This document shows, piece after piece, positions 28,409 through 36,324 of a stretch of 64,000 nt of DNA. Position 1 is the first letter of the stretch. Each line of letters opens with the position of its first letter. Source of the stretch: Trinickia diaoshuihuensis. GTDB taxonomy: Bacteria; Pseudomonadota; Gammaproteobacteria; Burkholderiales; Burkholderiaceae. The translations under genes were made by a program, and so were the position numbers. Below the pieces are notes generated by a model that saw only the letters and a program-made list of their open reading frames with translations, was not told the origin of the DNA and ran no database searches. The DNA is taken from positions 45,976-109,975 of the forward strand of contig NZ_QUBS01000023.1 of assembly GCF_003390925.1 (NCBI RefSeq), read 5' to 3'.

Positions 28409-28765
28409 GGTTAGGGGCGCCGTCCTGGCGAAGCGGCGCCTCGGCGTCGCGCCCGATTGACGCCGGCGGTTCCCCGCGCTTGTCTTTTCGGCCTCGATCA
28501 AGTACGCTCGAAGGCTCGCCCGATCCGCTTTCGCAGCCGTTTGCGCGCGTCTTGCGCATCCGCCGCTCATTTGCCGCGCTACCCGCACCGGCGATGGGCC
28601 TTAGCAGCAAGCGCTTCGCATCTGGGCAATCCGCGCACGCTGCGCTCATGCTTTCGCAGCCATCCTTCGTCGTCGTAGTGCTCACGAGGCCGCGAGACCG
28701 AACGGCAGTCTTGCGGTTCTGCTCTTGGCGCATCGGCGCGGTTTCTCCTCCAGTTCAGAACGACA
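28409..28765. other. Intergenic stretch tilS-lysC (357 bp)
   Basis: No gene supported. It holds the presumed lysC promoter and leader. Open frames are Arg/Ser-rich noise. I could not fold a lysine riboswitch or other known leader RNA by eye, and no strong repeat was seen. Confidence 0.4.
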
Positions 28766-30016
28766 ATGGCACTCATCGTACATAAATACGGCGGCACCTC
28801 GATGGGCTCGGTCGAGCGCATCAAGAACGTCGCCAAGCGCGTCGCGAAATGGCATCAGGCCGGGCACAAGATGGTCGTCGTGCCTTCCGCGATGTCGGGC
28901 GAAACCAATCGCTTGCTCGGGCTCGCCAAAGAGATTTCGAGCCAACCGAGCCCGCGCGAACTCGACATGATTGCGTCGACGGGCGAACAAGTCAGCGTTG
29001 GATTGCTGTCGATCGCGCTGCAAGAATTCGGCGTCCAGGCCGTGAGTTACGCCGGCTGGCAAGTGCCGATCAAAACCGACAGCGCGTTCACCAAAGCGCG
29101 CATCAGCGAGATCGACGACGAGCGCGTGATGCGCGATCTCGACGCCGGCAAGGTCGTGGTCATTACGGGCTTCCAGGGCGTCGATCCCGAAGGGCATATC
29201 ACGACGCTGGGCCGCGGCGGCTCCGATACGTCGGCGGTGGCCGTGGCCGCCGCGCTCGAAGCGGACGAATGTTTGATTTTCACCGACGTCGACGGCGTCT
29301 ATACGACCGATCCGCGCGTCGTGGAAGAAGCGCGCCGGCTCGATCGCGTCACGTTCGAGGAGATGCTGGAAATGGCCAGCCTCGGCTCGAAAGTGCTGCA
29401 GATCCGCTCGGTCGAATTCGCGGGCAAATACCGTGTGAAAACGCGCGTGCTGTCGAGCCTGACCGACCCGATGATTCCGGTCGAGGAAGAAATGAAATCG
29501 GGTACGCTGATCACCTTTGAAGAAGACGAGACCATGGAAAAAGCAGTCATCTCCGGCATCGCGTTCCAACGCGACGAAGCGCGCATCGCCGTGCGCGGCG
29601 TGCCCGACAAGCCGGGCATCGCCTACCAGATCCTCGGCCCGGTTGCCGACGCGAATATCGACGTCGACATGATCATCCAAAACCAGAGCGTGCACGGCAA
29701 GACCGATTTCACGTTCACGGTGGGCCGCGGCGACTACCAGCGCGCGATGGACATCCTCGTCAATCACGTCAAGGGTCACGTCAACGCCGAGGAAGTGGTG
29801 GGCGATCCCCGCGTGTCGAAGGTATCGGTGGTCGGCGTGGGCATGCGTTCGCACGTCGGCATCGCGAGCAAGATGTTCCGGACGTTGTCGGAAGAGGGCA
29901 TCAACATCCAGATGATCTCGACCTCGGAAATCAAGATCTCGGTGCTGATCGACGAAAAGTACATGGAGCTGGCCGTGCGCGCGCTGCATAAGGCGTTCGA
30001 GCTCGAGCAGGCGTAA
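28766..30016 (+). CDS. lysC: Aspartate kinase
   Basis: This 416-residue enzyme phosphorylates aspartate, opening the lysine, methionine and threonine pathways. It begins [14 protein letters not shown] (the KYGGTS nucleotide-binding motif, residues 7-12) and has [26 protein letters not shown] and [14 protein letters not shown]. Two C-terminal ACT regulatory domains follow ([17 protein letters not shown]..., [15 protein letters not shown]...), consistent with feedback inhibition. It lies upstream of tRNA-Ser. Confidence 0.97.
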   Translation: MALIVHKYGGTSMGSVERIKNVAKRVAKWHQAGHKMVVVPSAMSGETNRLLGLAKEISSQPSPRELDMIASTGEQVSVGLLSIALQEFGVQAVSYAGWQVPIKTDSAFTKARISEIDDERVMRDLDAGKVVVITGFQGVDPEGHITTLGRGGSDTSAVAVAAALEADECLIFTDVDGVYTTDPRVVEEARRLDRVTFEEMLEMASLGSKVLQIRSVEFAGKYRVKTRVLSSLTDPMIPVEEEMKSGTLITFEEDETMEKAVISGIAFQRDEARIAVRGVPDKPGIAYQILGPVADANIDVDMIIQNQSVHGKTDFTFTVGRGDYQRAMDILVNHVKGHVNAEEVVGDPRVSKVSVVGVGMRSHVGIASKMFRTLSEEGINIQMISTSEIKISVLIDEKYMELAVRALHKAFELEQA

Positions 30017-30072
30017 GACGGTGACCCTGCGGGGGCAAATCGGCGGAGCGGCAAAAAAATGCGCCGCATCAT

Positions 30073-30101
30073 TTGACCTACGTAATCATTCCCGTTAATA
30101 T
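30073..30101 (+). promoter_or_regulatory. Promoter of tRNA-Ser
   Basis: TTGACC (30073-30078), a 17-base spacer and TAATAT (30096-30101) lie about 43 bases before the tRNA. Confidence 0.6.
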
Positions 30102-30143
30102 CTTGGTCTCGTTGCACTGCCTCCCGGTGCAACGGCGATTTTG

Positions 30144-30237
30144 GGAGACGTGGCCGAGAGGTCGAAGGCACTCCCCTGCTAAGGGAGCATCTGGGCCAAA
30201 ACCTGGATCGAGGGTTCGAATCCCTCCGTCTCCGCCA
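30144..30237 (+). tRNA. tRNA-Ser(GCT)
   Basis: The acceptor stem GGAGACG pairs with CGTCTCC, followed by a discriminator G and an encoded CCA. The anticodon stem CTCCC/GGGAG encloses CTGCTAA, giving anticodon GCT, which reads AGC/AGU. A long variable arm (CATCTGGG...) and GGTTCGAATCC T-arm confirm class II tRNA-Ser. A strong terminator follows. A partial copy of its 5' half lies 289 bases downstream. Confidence 0.97.
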
Positions 30238-30249
30238 GTAGGCGGTGAC

Positions 30250-30285
30250 AAAGCCCCGCGAGTTCTAGGACTCGTGGGGCTTTTT
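30250..30285 (+). terminator. Intrinsic terminator after tRNA-Ser
   Basis: AAGCCCCGCGAGT pairs with ACTCGTGGGGCTT (one wobble) around a short TCTAGG loop and is followed by TTTT. Confidence 0.85.
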
Positions 30286-30445
30286 CTATTGCAGCGCTGT
30301 CGGGTGATTCATTAGTGAACCTGGCCGTGCGAATCAGCGGGTGCACAAGAACGTTACGCGTCCGCGAAAGGTCCTGTTGGCTGAGCCTAAGCGGCTAGGT
30401 CACGACTCTATCCTGACCGCGAACCTCGATAAGTAGATGGGGCTA

Positions 30446-30472
30446 AGAGGTCGAAGGCACTCCCCTGCTAAG
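30446..30472 (+). repeat. 27-nt exact copy of tRNA-Ser anticodon region (attachment-site-like)
   Basis: Bases 30446-30472 are identical to 30157-30183 within tRNA-Ser (D-arm end to anticodon). The homology decays immediately outside the block, with GGGAG becoming CGAG. It cannot form a tRNA. It directly abuts the broken end of an SDR gene, as expected if site-specific recombination at the tRNA cut that gene. Confidence 0.8.
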
Positions 30473-30816
30473 CGAGATTTCCTTCGCGAGGACGGTTGTC
30501 ACGACATCCACCGCGGCCTTGGTTGCCGCGTAGGGACCATAGGCCGATGGGAGCGTCGCCGTCGATCCAGACGAAAGATTGATATTCGGCCACCCGGCCG
30601 TATGCGTCTGGCCGCCTCACGCAGCGTGTTGAAAACGCCCTTCAGATTGATGGCAATCATGCGGTCGAACGCCGAATCCGTCATTTCGGCCAATGGCGCA
30701 AGATTTTGGATGCCGGCGTTATTGACGAGTACGTCGATCCCGCCGAAGCGCGCTTGGACAGCGTCGAACATGCCGCGGACCGCAACCGGATCGCTGACAT
30801 CAGCCTGTATCGGAAA
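30473..30816 (-). pseudogene. Truncated, frameshifted short-chain dehydrogenase (SDR)
   Basis: The first segment reads FPIQADVSDPVAVRGMFDAVQARFGGIDVLVNNAGI with the SDR NNAG motif, then ...INLKGVFNTLREAARRIRPGGRI. A one-base deletion near 30595 shifts the frame; the next frame gives NLSSGSTATLPSAYGPYAATKAAVDVVTTVLAKEI, containing the catalytic Ser and the Y-x3-K (YAATK). The N-terminal Rossmann start (TGxxxGIG) is missing at one end. At the other end the gene is cut at the tRNA-Ser-derived repeat. It is not functional. Confidence 0.85.
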
Positions 30817-31330
30817 AAAGCGCCGAATTTCGGTGATCCATCTTGTGCGCTCGCAAGCGCAATACGAGGAAATCCGAGGGCTGGGTCTTGAACACGTCAT
30901 AACGACGGATGACGAACGGCTCGAGGGCACGCTGGGACGGTTGGCCGAAACTTTAGGAGCCACAGCGGTGTTGGACGGGCTGGGCGGCGCCCTGATTAAC
31001 CGCATTGCTCCGCATGTGCCGATGAATACCTCGGTCTACATCTATGGAACGCTGGATGGTTCGGTGCCGGTGACGATTCCGTCGCGGCTTTTGCTAAGCA
31101 GAAATTTGGCCGTGAGACGATTCAGCAATTTCAACAGCGCAACGGCCAAAGACCCGGCGCGAGTGGCGGCGGCGATGGCGGACCTGCACGATGTCATCGC
31201 AGATCCCTTGTTCCGCACCAGCATCGCCAGGGCTTTTCGTTTCGAGGAGATCGATGTCGCTATGGCCTATCGAGGAGCATCCAATGCGAGGGCTGTTCTT
31301 GTACCTCCCACGGTTCCGTTGACGCAGTGA
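30812..31330 (+). pseudogene. Medium-chain dehydrogenase / quinone oxidoreductase, C-terminal fragment
   Basis: About 170 residues remain of a zinc-independent alcohol dehydrogenase-like (MDR) protein: RRISVIHLVRSQAQYEEIRGLGLEHVITTDDE, AVLDGLGGALINRIAPHVPMNTSVYIYG and FRFEEIDVAMAYRGASNARAVL near the C-terminus. The N-terminal catalytic domain and the GxGxxG are missing; the left end abuts the SDR fragment head to head. An open frame extends left to 30437 but its translation there is not homologous. Confidence 0.8.
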
Positions 31331-31393
31331 GCATCGGATGTACTCGCAAGCTCACGGCGCATCAGAAGCATCCCGGTCCCGATAACGAAACGA

Positions 31394-32617
31394 TCATACG
31401 TCGTGCTGTTCGGCTCGACGCATCGCCCACGTGCCTCCAATCAGTGCGGTGAAGGCGAGCACCAGTGCAAACGACGTCCCGGCGGATGCCAATCCCACGT
31501 GGTCGATCAGATAGCCGGTCGCGACCGGCAGTAGGCCTGCGGGGATATAGCCACCGATGTTGAGCACGGCATTGGCCTGCGCTCGGTGGGTATCGGGCAC
31601 GTGCAGGCCGATCAGCGTCAATCCACCCAATTGCCCGAGCCCCTGGCCGGCGCCGGCAAGCAATGCGGATGCGATCAATGCCGGAACCAGCGAAGCGTGA
31701 ATCGCCAGCACAAGGCACATCATCGACAAGATCGTGGCCACAGCACTCGCGGCAAAGACGCGCGCGACTGGCCATTTCCGTACGGCGAACTGCACGCCGA
31801 CCGCGGTAAAGAACATCGCGCAGGCCATGCCGCCGGCCAGCAAAGGACTGCGCATTTCGAGCAGCCGGGCAAGCAACGACGGTCCCAATGCCAGCACGAA
31901 CGACGTCCCGGTGATGCCCGGACCGAACGTGGCGATGCCACCCAGGACGTGGCGGCGGTTCGATACGGCCACGTACGGCAAACGCAAACGAAGCGGACTA
32001 TCTGCCTCGCGGCGCGCCGGCAAACGCGACGCCACCGCCAGCGCACTGAACAGGACGAGCGCCTCCACAGCGAAGATGGGCGGCACGGGGTGCGCCAGCC
32101 ACTGGGCTGCTGCGCCCGCGCACAGCGGTCCGAGACCGGCGCCCAGCACCATGGCGATCGAGGCTAACAAGGCGGCCTTCGACTTGCGCTCGGGGCCGCC
32201 TGCGTCGGCGACCGCGGCCATGCCCGCCGAGACGATGACCCCCACCGAGACACCCGCCAGCAGTCGACCCACCGCGAGCATGGCGATCGAGCCGGCGCTG
32301 GCGAACAGGCCGCAGGCAACGAGCGCGGCCAGCAAGCCGGGCAGCAGCACCGGTCTGCGCCCGTAGTGATCCGACAACTGTCCGGCAACCAGCAGGGTGC
32401 CTAGCAAGCCGACTATATAGAGCGCGAAGATCACGGTCAGCATGCCCGACGAAAACCTCAACCGCTCCTGCCAATGGACGTAAAGCGGCGTGGTCGAATT
32501 CGACAACATGAAAACGGCTGTGATCATCCAGGCCACTGGCCACATGCGTGCTGGGGATTGAGCGGCAACGCAGGATGAGCGTGCGCAAGCGGAAGCGGAA
32601 GCGGAAGAATGCGGCAT
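31394..32617 (-). CDS. MFS transporter (12 TM), likely efflux
   Basis: This 407-residue inner-membrane protein has 12 hydrophobic segments. The MFS loop motif is visible after helix 2 (GQLSDHYGRRPVLLPG) and the later LIGLHVPDTHRAQANAVLNIGGYIPAG. A Ser/Ala-rich N-terminus precedes helix 1. The gene is divergent from an ArsR-type regulator with a perfect 19-bp inverted repeat between them, so it is almost certainly the regulator's target. The substrate is unknown; the arrangement suggests efflux of a small inducing compound. Confidence 0.88.
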   Translation of the reverse strand: MPHSSASASACARSSCVAAQSPARMWPVAWMITAVFMLSNSTTPLYVHWQERLRFSSGMLTVIFALYIVGLLGTLLVAGQLSDHYGRRPVLLPGLLAALVACGLFASAGSIAMLAVGRLLAGVSVGVIVSAGMAAVADAGGPERKSKAALLASIAMVLGAGLGPLCAGAAAQWLAHPVPPIFAVEALVLFSALAVASRLPARREADSPLRLRLPYVAVSNRRHVLGGIATFGPGITGTSFVLALGPSLLARLLEMRSPLLAGGMACAMFFTAVGVQFAVRKWPVARVFAASAVATILSMMCLVLAIHASLVPALIASALLAGAGQGLGQLGGLTLIGLHVPDTHRAQANAVLNIGGYIPAGLLPVATGYLIDHVGLASAGTSFALVLAFTALIGGTWAMRRAEQHDV

Positions 32618-32629
32618 GACGATCCTCTT

Positions 32630-32674
32630 GTACGAGTTTTTTCGAACTATACATCAGTTCGAAAAAACTCGTAC
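32630..32674. promoter_or_regulatory. Operator: perfect 19-bp inverted repeat between MFS and ArsR genes
   Basis: The arm GTACGAGTTTTTTCGAACT (32630-32648) is exactly repeated in reverse complement at 32656-32674 around a 7-base spacer. It lies between the two divergent starts. A TTCGAA-like -35 inside the right arm, 17 bases from TATAGT (32681-32686), would drive the regulator gene with a very short leader. Binding here would shut both promoters. Confidence 0.85.
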
Positions 32675-32696
32675 TAGTGCTATAGTGTGACGCACC

Positions 32697-33119
32697 ATGA
32701 GGAAAGAAATCACGAAGGTCCGAGCAGGGACGCCGCCTGTCACGTCGGCCGAACTACCGCCCCCGCTGGACGAGCCGGCCGTCGAAGATCTGCGGCTCGA
32801 GAACGTTTTGGCTGCGCTGGCCGATCCGCTGCGACTGTTCATCGTCCACAAGCTGATGGTCGCGTCCGATGCCTACGATCATCCTTGCGGCTGGTTCGGG
32901 CTCGATCGACCCAAGTCTTCGTTGACCCACCATTTCAAGGCGCTGCGGGAAGCAGGGGTCATCCGGCAGCGGCAATACGGGCTCGAACGGAGGAGCCGGC
33001 TGCGCCGCGAAGATCTCGACGCGCGCTTTCCGGGGTTATTGTTGCTAGTGGAAAACTGGCAGCCGCCCGCCGATGCCTACATGCATCGAGTCATTACCGG
33101 GAGCGTCCCGGACGCTTGA
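32697..33119 (+). CDS. ArsR-family transcriptional regulator
   Basis: The 140-residue protein has a winged helix-turn-helix: RLENVLAALADPLRLFIVHKLM, then GLDRPKSSLTHHFKALREAGVIRQRQYGLER (recognition helix SSLTHHFKALREAG, about residues 76-92). It probably represses itself and the divergent MFS pump. No metal-binding Cys pair is evident, so the inducer is more likely organic. The -10 box is only about 10 bases from the ATG, suggesting a leaderless or near-leaderless message. Its 3' end overlaps tag convergently by 26 bases. Confidence 0.88.
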   Translation: MRKEITKVRAGTPPVTSAELPPPLDEPAVEDLRLENVLAALADPLRLFIVHKLMVASDAYDHPCGWFGLDRPKSSLTHHFKALREAGVIRQRQYGLERRSRLRREDLDARFPGLLLLVENWQPPADAYMHRVITGSVPDA

Positions 33120-33711
33120 ATTTCTTGCGCGCTTGTTCGACCTTGCTTCGAATGACGCACTCCGCGACGTGATCGTTGATGAGCCCCATTGCTTGCATGA
33201 AGGCGTAGACGGTCGTAGGTCCGACGAACTTCCAGCCGAGCTTCTTGAGCTCCTTCGAAAGCGCAACGGCCTCGGGTGACGTGGTTACCGTTTGCGGATC
33301 CGCGAGCTTCGTCGGATGAGGCTCGAACCGCCAAACGAATGCGGCTAGCGAGCCTTCGCGCGCAACGAGTTCCTGTGCGCGTTTCGCGTTGTTGATAACC
33401 GCTTCGATTTTGCCGCGATGACGAACGATGCCCTCGTTCTTCAGCAGCCGCTCGACGTCGGGCTCGCCAAAACCGGCAATCTTGTCGAAGTCGAAGCCAT
33501 GAAAAGCGGCGCGGAAGTTCTCGCGCTTGTCGAGAATCGTGCGCCAACTGAGCCCGGATTGAAACCCTTCGAGGCACAGCTTCTCGAAAAGGCGATGATC
33601 GTCCGACACCGGCTGTCCCCACTCGGTGTCGTGATAGGCGAGGAACGAGGGTGCCGCGCTACACCAGCCACAACGCGGTTTGCCGTCCAATGCTACTGCG
33701 CTCGCGCTCAT
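33094..33711 (-). CDS. tag: DNA-3-methyladenine glycosylase I
   Basis: This 205-residue glycosylase excises 3-methyladenine. The start at 33711 (MSASAVALDGKPRCGWCSAAPSFLAYHDTEWG) matches the family. The zinc-binding residues (CGWC Cys, YHDTEWG His) and the DNA-binding stretch LFEKLCLEGFQSGLSW are present; GWKFVGPTTVYAFMQAMGLINDH is the typical C-terminus. The window thus encodes both Tag and AlkA-type enzymes. Confidence 0.95.
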   Translation of the reverse strand: MSASAVALDGKPRCGWCSAAPSFLAYHDTEWGQPVSDDHRLFEKLCLEGFQSGLSWRTILDKRENFRAAFHGFDFDKIAGFGEPDVERLLKNEGIVRHRGKIEAVINNAKRAQELVAREGSLAAFVWRFEPHPTKLADPQTVTTSPEAVALSKELKKLGWKFVGPTTVYAFMQAMGLINDHVAECVIRSKVEQARKKFKRPGRSR

Positions 33712-33791
33712 CCTTCGCTGTCCAATAATGTCGTGAAGAAAATACGGCGTGCGAACCGTGCTCGCCACGCCAAATCGGGAGACGAGGGCGC

Positions 33792-34079
33792 TCAGCCGAC
33801 GAGGAACGCGAGCCGTTGATCGGCCTTCGAAGGCGTCATTTCGATGATCTGCGCCTCGACCACGCGCGCTTTGATGAACGGATCGTCATCCACGCGCTCT
33901 TCTAGCTCGGACTTAGACAGACCGTGCGCGAGAATGCCGCCGCCTAGGCCCGGTTGAAGGCTGCCGGCGAGCAGAAACACACCGTCGTCGAAGCCGCGCT
34001 TGAGCCACGCGTTGTGTCCGTCCATCCAATCCTTCGCGCTGGATTTATTCTCCGCAAACTTGAGCAGCACGATAAACAT
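33792..34079 (-). CDS. YciI family protein
   Basis: This 95-residue dimeric alpha-beta protein starts MFIVLLKFAENKSSAKDWMDGHNAWLKRGFDDGVFLLAG and has the family's His and Asp pair (DGHNAWL; DDDPFIKA). Biochemical function of most YciI proteins is unknown. It lies about 60 bases downstream of the TetR gene on the same strand and is a likely co-transcribed target. The in-frame start at 34139 is rejected because the conserved domain begins at 34079. Confidence 0.87.
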   Translation of the reverse strand: MFIVLLKFAENKSSAKDWMDGHNAWLKRGFDDGVFLLAGSLQPGLGGGILAHGLSKSELEERVDDDPFIKARVVEAQIIEMTPSKADQRLAFLVG

Positions 34080-34142
34080 GGCGCTTGTTCTCCATTTTTT
34101 TGTGTCCATTCGCGTGGGTCGGTGCCGTGGCAGGTGCAATGT

Positions 34143-34730
34143 CTAGCCGACGCTGCCTACGGCGCGATTCATCTGCGAGGTCAACCAGTCCGACATCAGC
34201 TCGACTTCTCGCTTAATGAATTTGTCGTCGTGAAAGGCGTTCGCGAGCGAGGCGATGCCTTGGCTGCGTGCAAGGACATGCATCGCAAGTTCATCGGCTT
34301 CGGCCTCGAAGCCGAGCTCATTGAACTGCTCGCGCAACCACGACCGGAAAAGCAGGAACAACTCGTTCGCCCGGCCCCGCGCGGAATGATGCATCTTCGC
34401 CAACTCCGCGCATAACGAGCCGACGGGGCAGCCGTACCGCATGATGTCCGGCTGATTCGCGAGCAGGATGCCGATAAAGCTTCTGATTCGGCCGGCCGGT
34501 GTTCCGGCTTTCGACTCCCAGGCGTCCAACAGCTTGCGCGTGTGCCTTAGGCGCGCGTCGATGACGGCCTCCAAAATCTCATCTTTCGATTTGAAGTGGT
34601 AATAGAAATTACCTCGCGAAATTTTGACGGCGTCGGCAATGTCCGAGAACGATGTGTGTTCATAGCCGCGTTGATAAAACAACCGGTCCGCTGCTTCGAC
34701 AATTAGCTCGCGCGTTGACTTATCGCTCAT
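34143..34730 (-). CDS. TetR-family transcriptional regulator
   Basis: The 195-residue protein has an N-terminal helix-turn-helix: RELIVEAADRLFYQRGYEHTSFSDIADAVKISRGNFYYHFKSKDEIL. The ligand domain has two Cys (GCPVGSLCAELAK). The start at 34730 (MSDKSTREL) is preferred over 34820, which would read through the operator. Two copies of a TAGGACA-type inverted repeat lie upstream, consistent with autoregulation. Probably also regulates the downstream YciI gene. Confidence 0.92.
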   Translation of the reverse strand: MSDKSTRELIVEAADRLFYQRGYEHTSFSDIADAVKISRGNFYYHFKSKDEILEAVIDARLRHTRKLLDAWESKAGTPAGRIRSFIGILLANQPDIMRYGCPVGSLCAELAKMHHSARGRANELFLLFRSWLREQFNELGFEAEADELAMHVLARSQGIASLANAFHDDKFIKREVELMSDWLTSQMNRAVGSVG

Positions 34731-34821
34731 AAAGTACCTATCCGATCGATCGCGCTGCGAGCCTGCCCACGCGTTAAGACGCTCCGTTTGCCTCTCCTCG
34801 GAGGCAAAACGGATGCCCACC

Positions 34822-34867
34822 TAGGACAAGTGTCCTATCGAGCGGTGATATTAGGATGGCTGTCCTA
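34822..34867. promoter_or_regulatory. Two TetR-type operator copies
   Basis: TAGGACA-AG-TGTCCTA (34822-34837) is a perfect 7-2-7 inverted repeat. A second, imperfect copy TAGGATGGCTGTCCTA lies at 34852-34867, 30 bases centre to centre, i.e. about three helical turns. Both lie 90-140 bases upstream of the TetR start. Confidence 0.7.
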
Positions 34868-34955
34868 CGCCGTCAAGCAGGCGCGAGCCGTCTTCCTTAT
34901 TCAAGACCACCTGGGATATTTGCCGGTTAACGCTCGTCGACGATACGCCGCCAAC

Positions 34956-36164
34956 TCACGGCGCATACCCCACGCGCTCGAACGCCTTCGTGCGCGCGCG
35001 CTCGATGCCGTGCACGATCGCGCCGAGCAAGACGGCATCGGTGCCTGTCGTCGAAACGGCGAATCGCGGAAGATCGATCGGCAGCCAGTGCGTCAAATGC
35101 TCGGTGACCGCCGGTAGCAAAAGCGATGCGCTGCGGCCGATACCGCCGCCGAACACGACGAGCGCCGGGTCCAGTACAGGAATGATCGAGGCGAGCCCCC
35201 AAGCGATTTGCCGCGCTTCCTCGGCAACGCAGGCCAGCGCCGTCGCGTCTCCCGCCTTGGCGGCCGTAAAAACGGCTTCGGACGTATCCACCGTGAGCCC
35301 CAGCGCTCGAGCCGATGCCACGATACCTTTCGCGGCGGCCGATGCCTCGAAGTTAGCGGGCGTGGGATCCTTCGACCGACCGTCGCGCGGCGGGGCAGGG
35401 GGCATGATCGCTATCTCGCCCGCGAAGCCGCGCGCGCCGCGATAGAGGCGGCCATTGGCGACGATGCCGAGGCCGATGCCCGTACCCACCGACATAAAAA
35501 CGAAGTTTTGCACGTCACGCCCGACACCATGCGTCTGCTCGCCAAGCGTGGCGAGATTGATATCGTTCTCGAAAACGAGATCCGCGCCGAGCGCCTCGCG
35601 CAGCGACCCAATCAGATCGGACCGTTCCCAGTTCGGCAGGTTGGGAGCAAGCCGCAAGCGATTGCTCGCGGCGTCCAGCACCCCGGGCGAGCCCAGCACG
35701 GTGACGAGTACGTCATGGCGGGGCGCGCCGGTCTCCGCCAGCGCCGACTCGACGAGTTCGACGATCTTGCCCACCAACTGCGCGGCTCGCGCAGGCGTTC
35801 TGCGTTCGACGCGCGCGACGATCGCCGCGGTGAGATCGGCCACCGCAACGCGAATCCACTCGGCGCCCACGTCGACCGCAACGACGAATCCGGCGCGCGC
35901 CCGCGGCGCGTAGAGTCGCGGCGAACGGCCGGCATTGCCCGCACGCACGCCCGTTTGTTCGACGAGCCCTAGACGTTCCATGTTGCCGAGCGCCGCGGTC
36001 ACGGTGACCTTCGACAAGCCGGTGCTTTGCGCGAGTTGGGGGCTCGAAGCAGGGGCGAGCGACAAAAGGTGCCGATAGATCGCCCACTCATTGCCTTGCC
36101 GCACGTACGCGGGGCCGCGCGTGACGGTGGCGTAACGAAGGTCGGGCCTGCTCGGGTCGTTCAT
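34956..36164 (-). CDS. ROK-family transcriptional repressor
   Basis: This 402-residue protein has an N-terminal MarR-like winged helix (HLLSLAPASSPQLAQSTGLSKVTVTAALGNMERLGLVEQTG) and a C-terminal ROK sugar-binding fold (VVAVDVGAEWIRVAVAD, LGSPGVLD, ENDINLATLGEQTHGVG, VGTGIGLGIVANGRLYRGARGFAGEI). The Cys-rich ROK zinc motif (CxCGxxGC) is absent. The start at 36164 follows the family; the 36443 extension crosses the promoter region. It is divergent from the APC permease gene, whose promoter carries an AAAGA-A-TCTTT element, the likely operator. Confidence 0.88.
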   Translation of the reverse strand: MNDPSRPDLRYATVTRGPAYVRQGNEWAIYRHLLSLAPASSPQLAQSTGLSKVTVTAALGNMERLGLVEQTGVRAGNAGRSPRLYAPRARAGFVVAVDVGAEWIRVAVADLTAAIVARVERRTPARAAQLVGKIVELVESALAETGAPRHDVLVTVLGSPGVLDAASNRLRLAPNLPNWERSDLIGSLREALGADLVFENDINLATLGEQTHGVGRDVQNFVFMSVGTGIGLGIVANGRLYRGARGFAGEIAIMPPAPPRDGRSKDPTPANFEASAAAKGIVASARALGLTVDTSEAVFTAAKAGDATALACVAEEARQIAWGLASIIPVLDPALVVFGGGIGRSASLLLPAVTEHLTHWLPIDLPRFAVSTTGTDAVLLGAIVHGIERARTKAFERVGYAP

Positions 36165-36210
36165 GCGCGGTGGAGAAACATCGTGGGCTCGACGGAATTT
36201 TGACAGAGAT

Positions 36211-36239
36211 TTGTATTCGTAAAGAATCTTTCCTATCAT
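36211..36239 (+). promoter_or_regulatory. Permease promoter with operator-like palindrome in the spacer
   Basis: TTGTAT (36211-36216), a 17-base spacer and TATCAT (36234-36239) lie about 85 bases upstream of the permease start. The spacer carries AAAGAATCTTT (36221-36231), a 5-1-5 inverted repeat suited to the divergent ROK repressor. Confidence 0.5.
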
Positions 36240-36324
36240 TCGTCTCCAACGGCGGCGCGCAGATCGCCGAAGCCCCAAGCATTCCATCGATGAGCACGCG
36301 GCACCGGCCGCATGGAGACATGAC

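Noticed and set aside
28409..28765. Lysine riboswitch upstream of lysC
   Set aside because: I could not identify the conserved core by eye, and the domain structure of the enzyme already implies feedback control. A covariance-model search would settle it.
30437..30480. Second tRNA-Ser gene
   Set aside because: Only the 5' half and anticodon region match; there is no acceptor partner, variable arm or T-arm.
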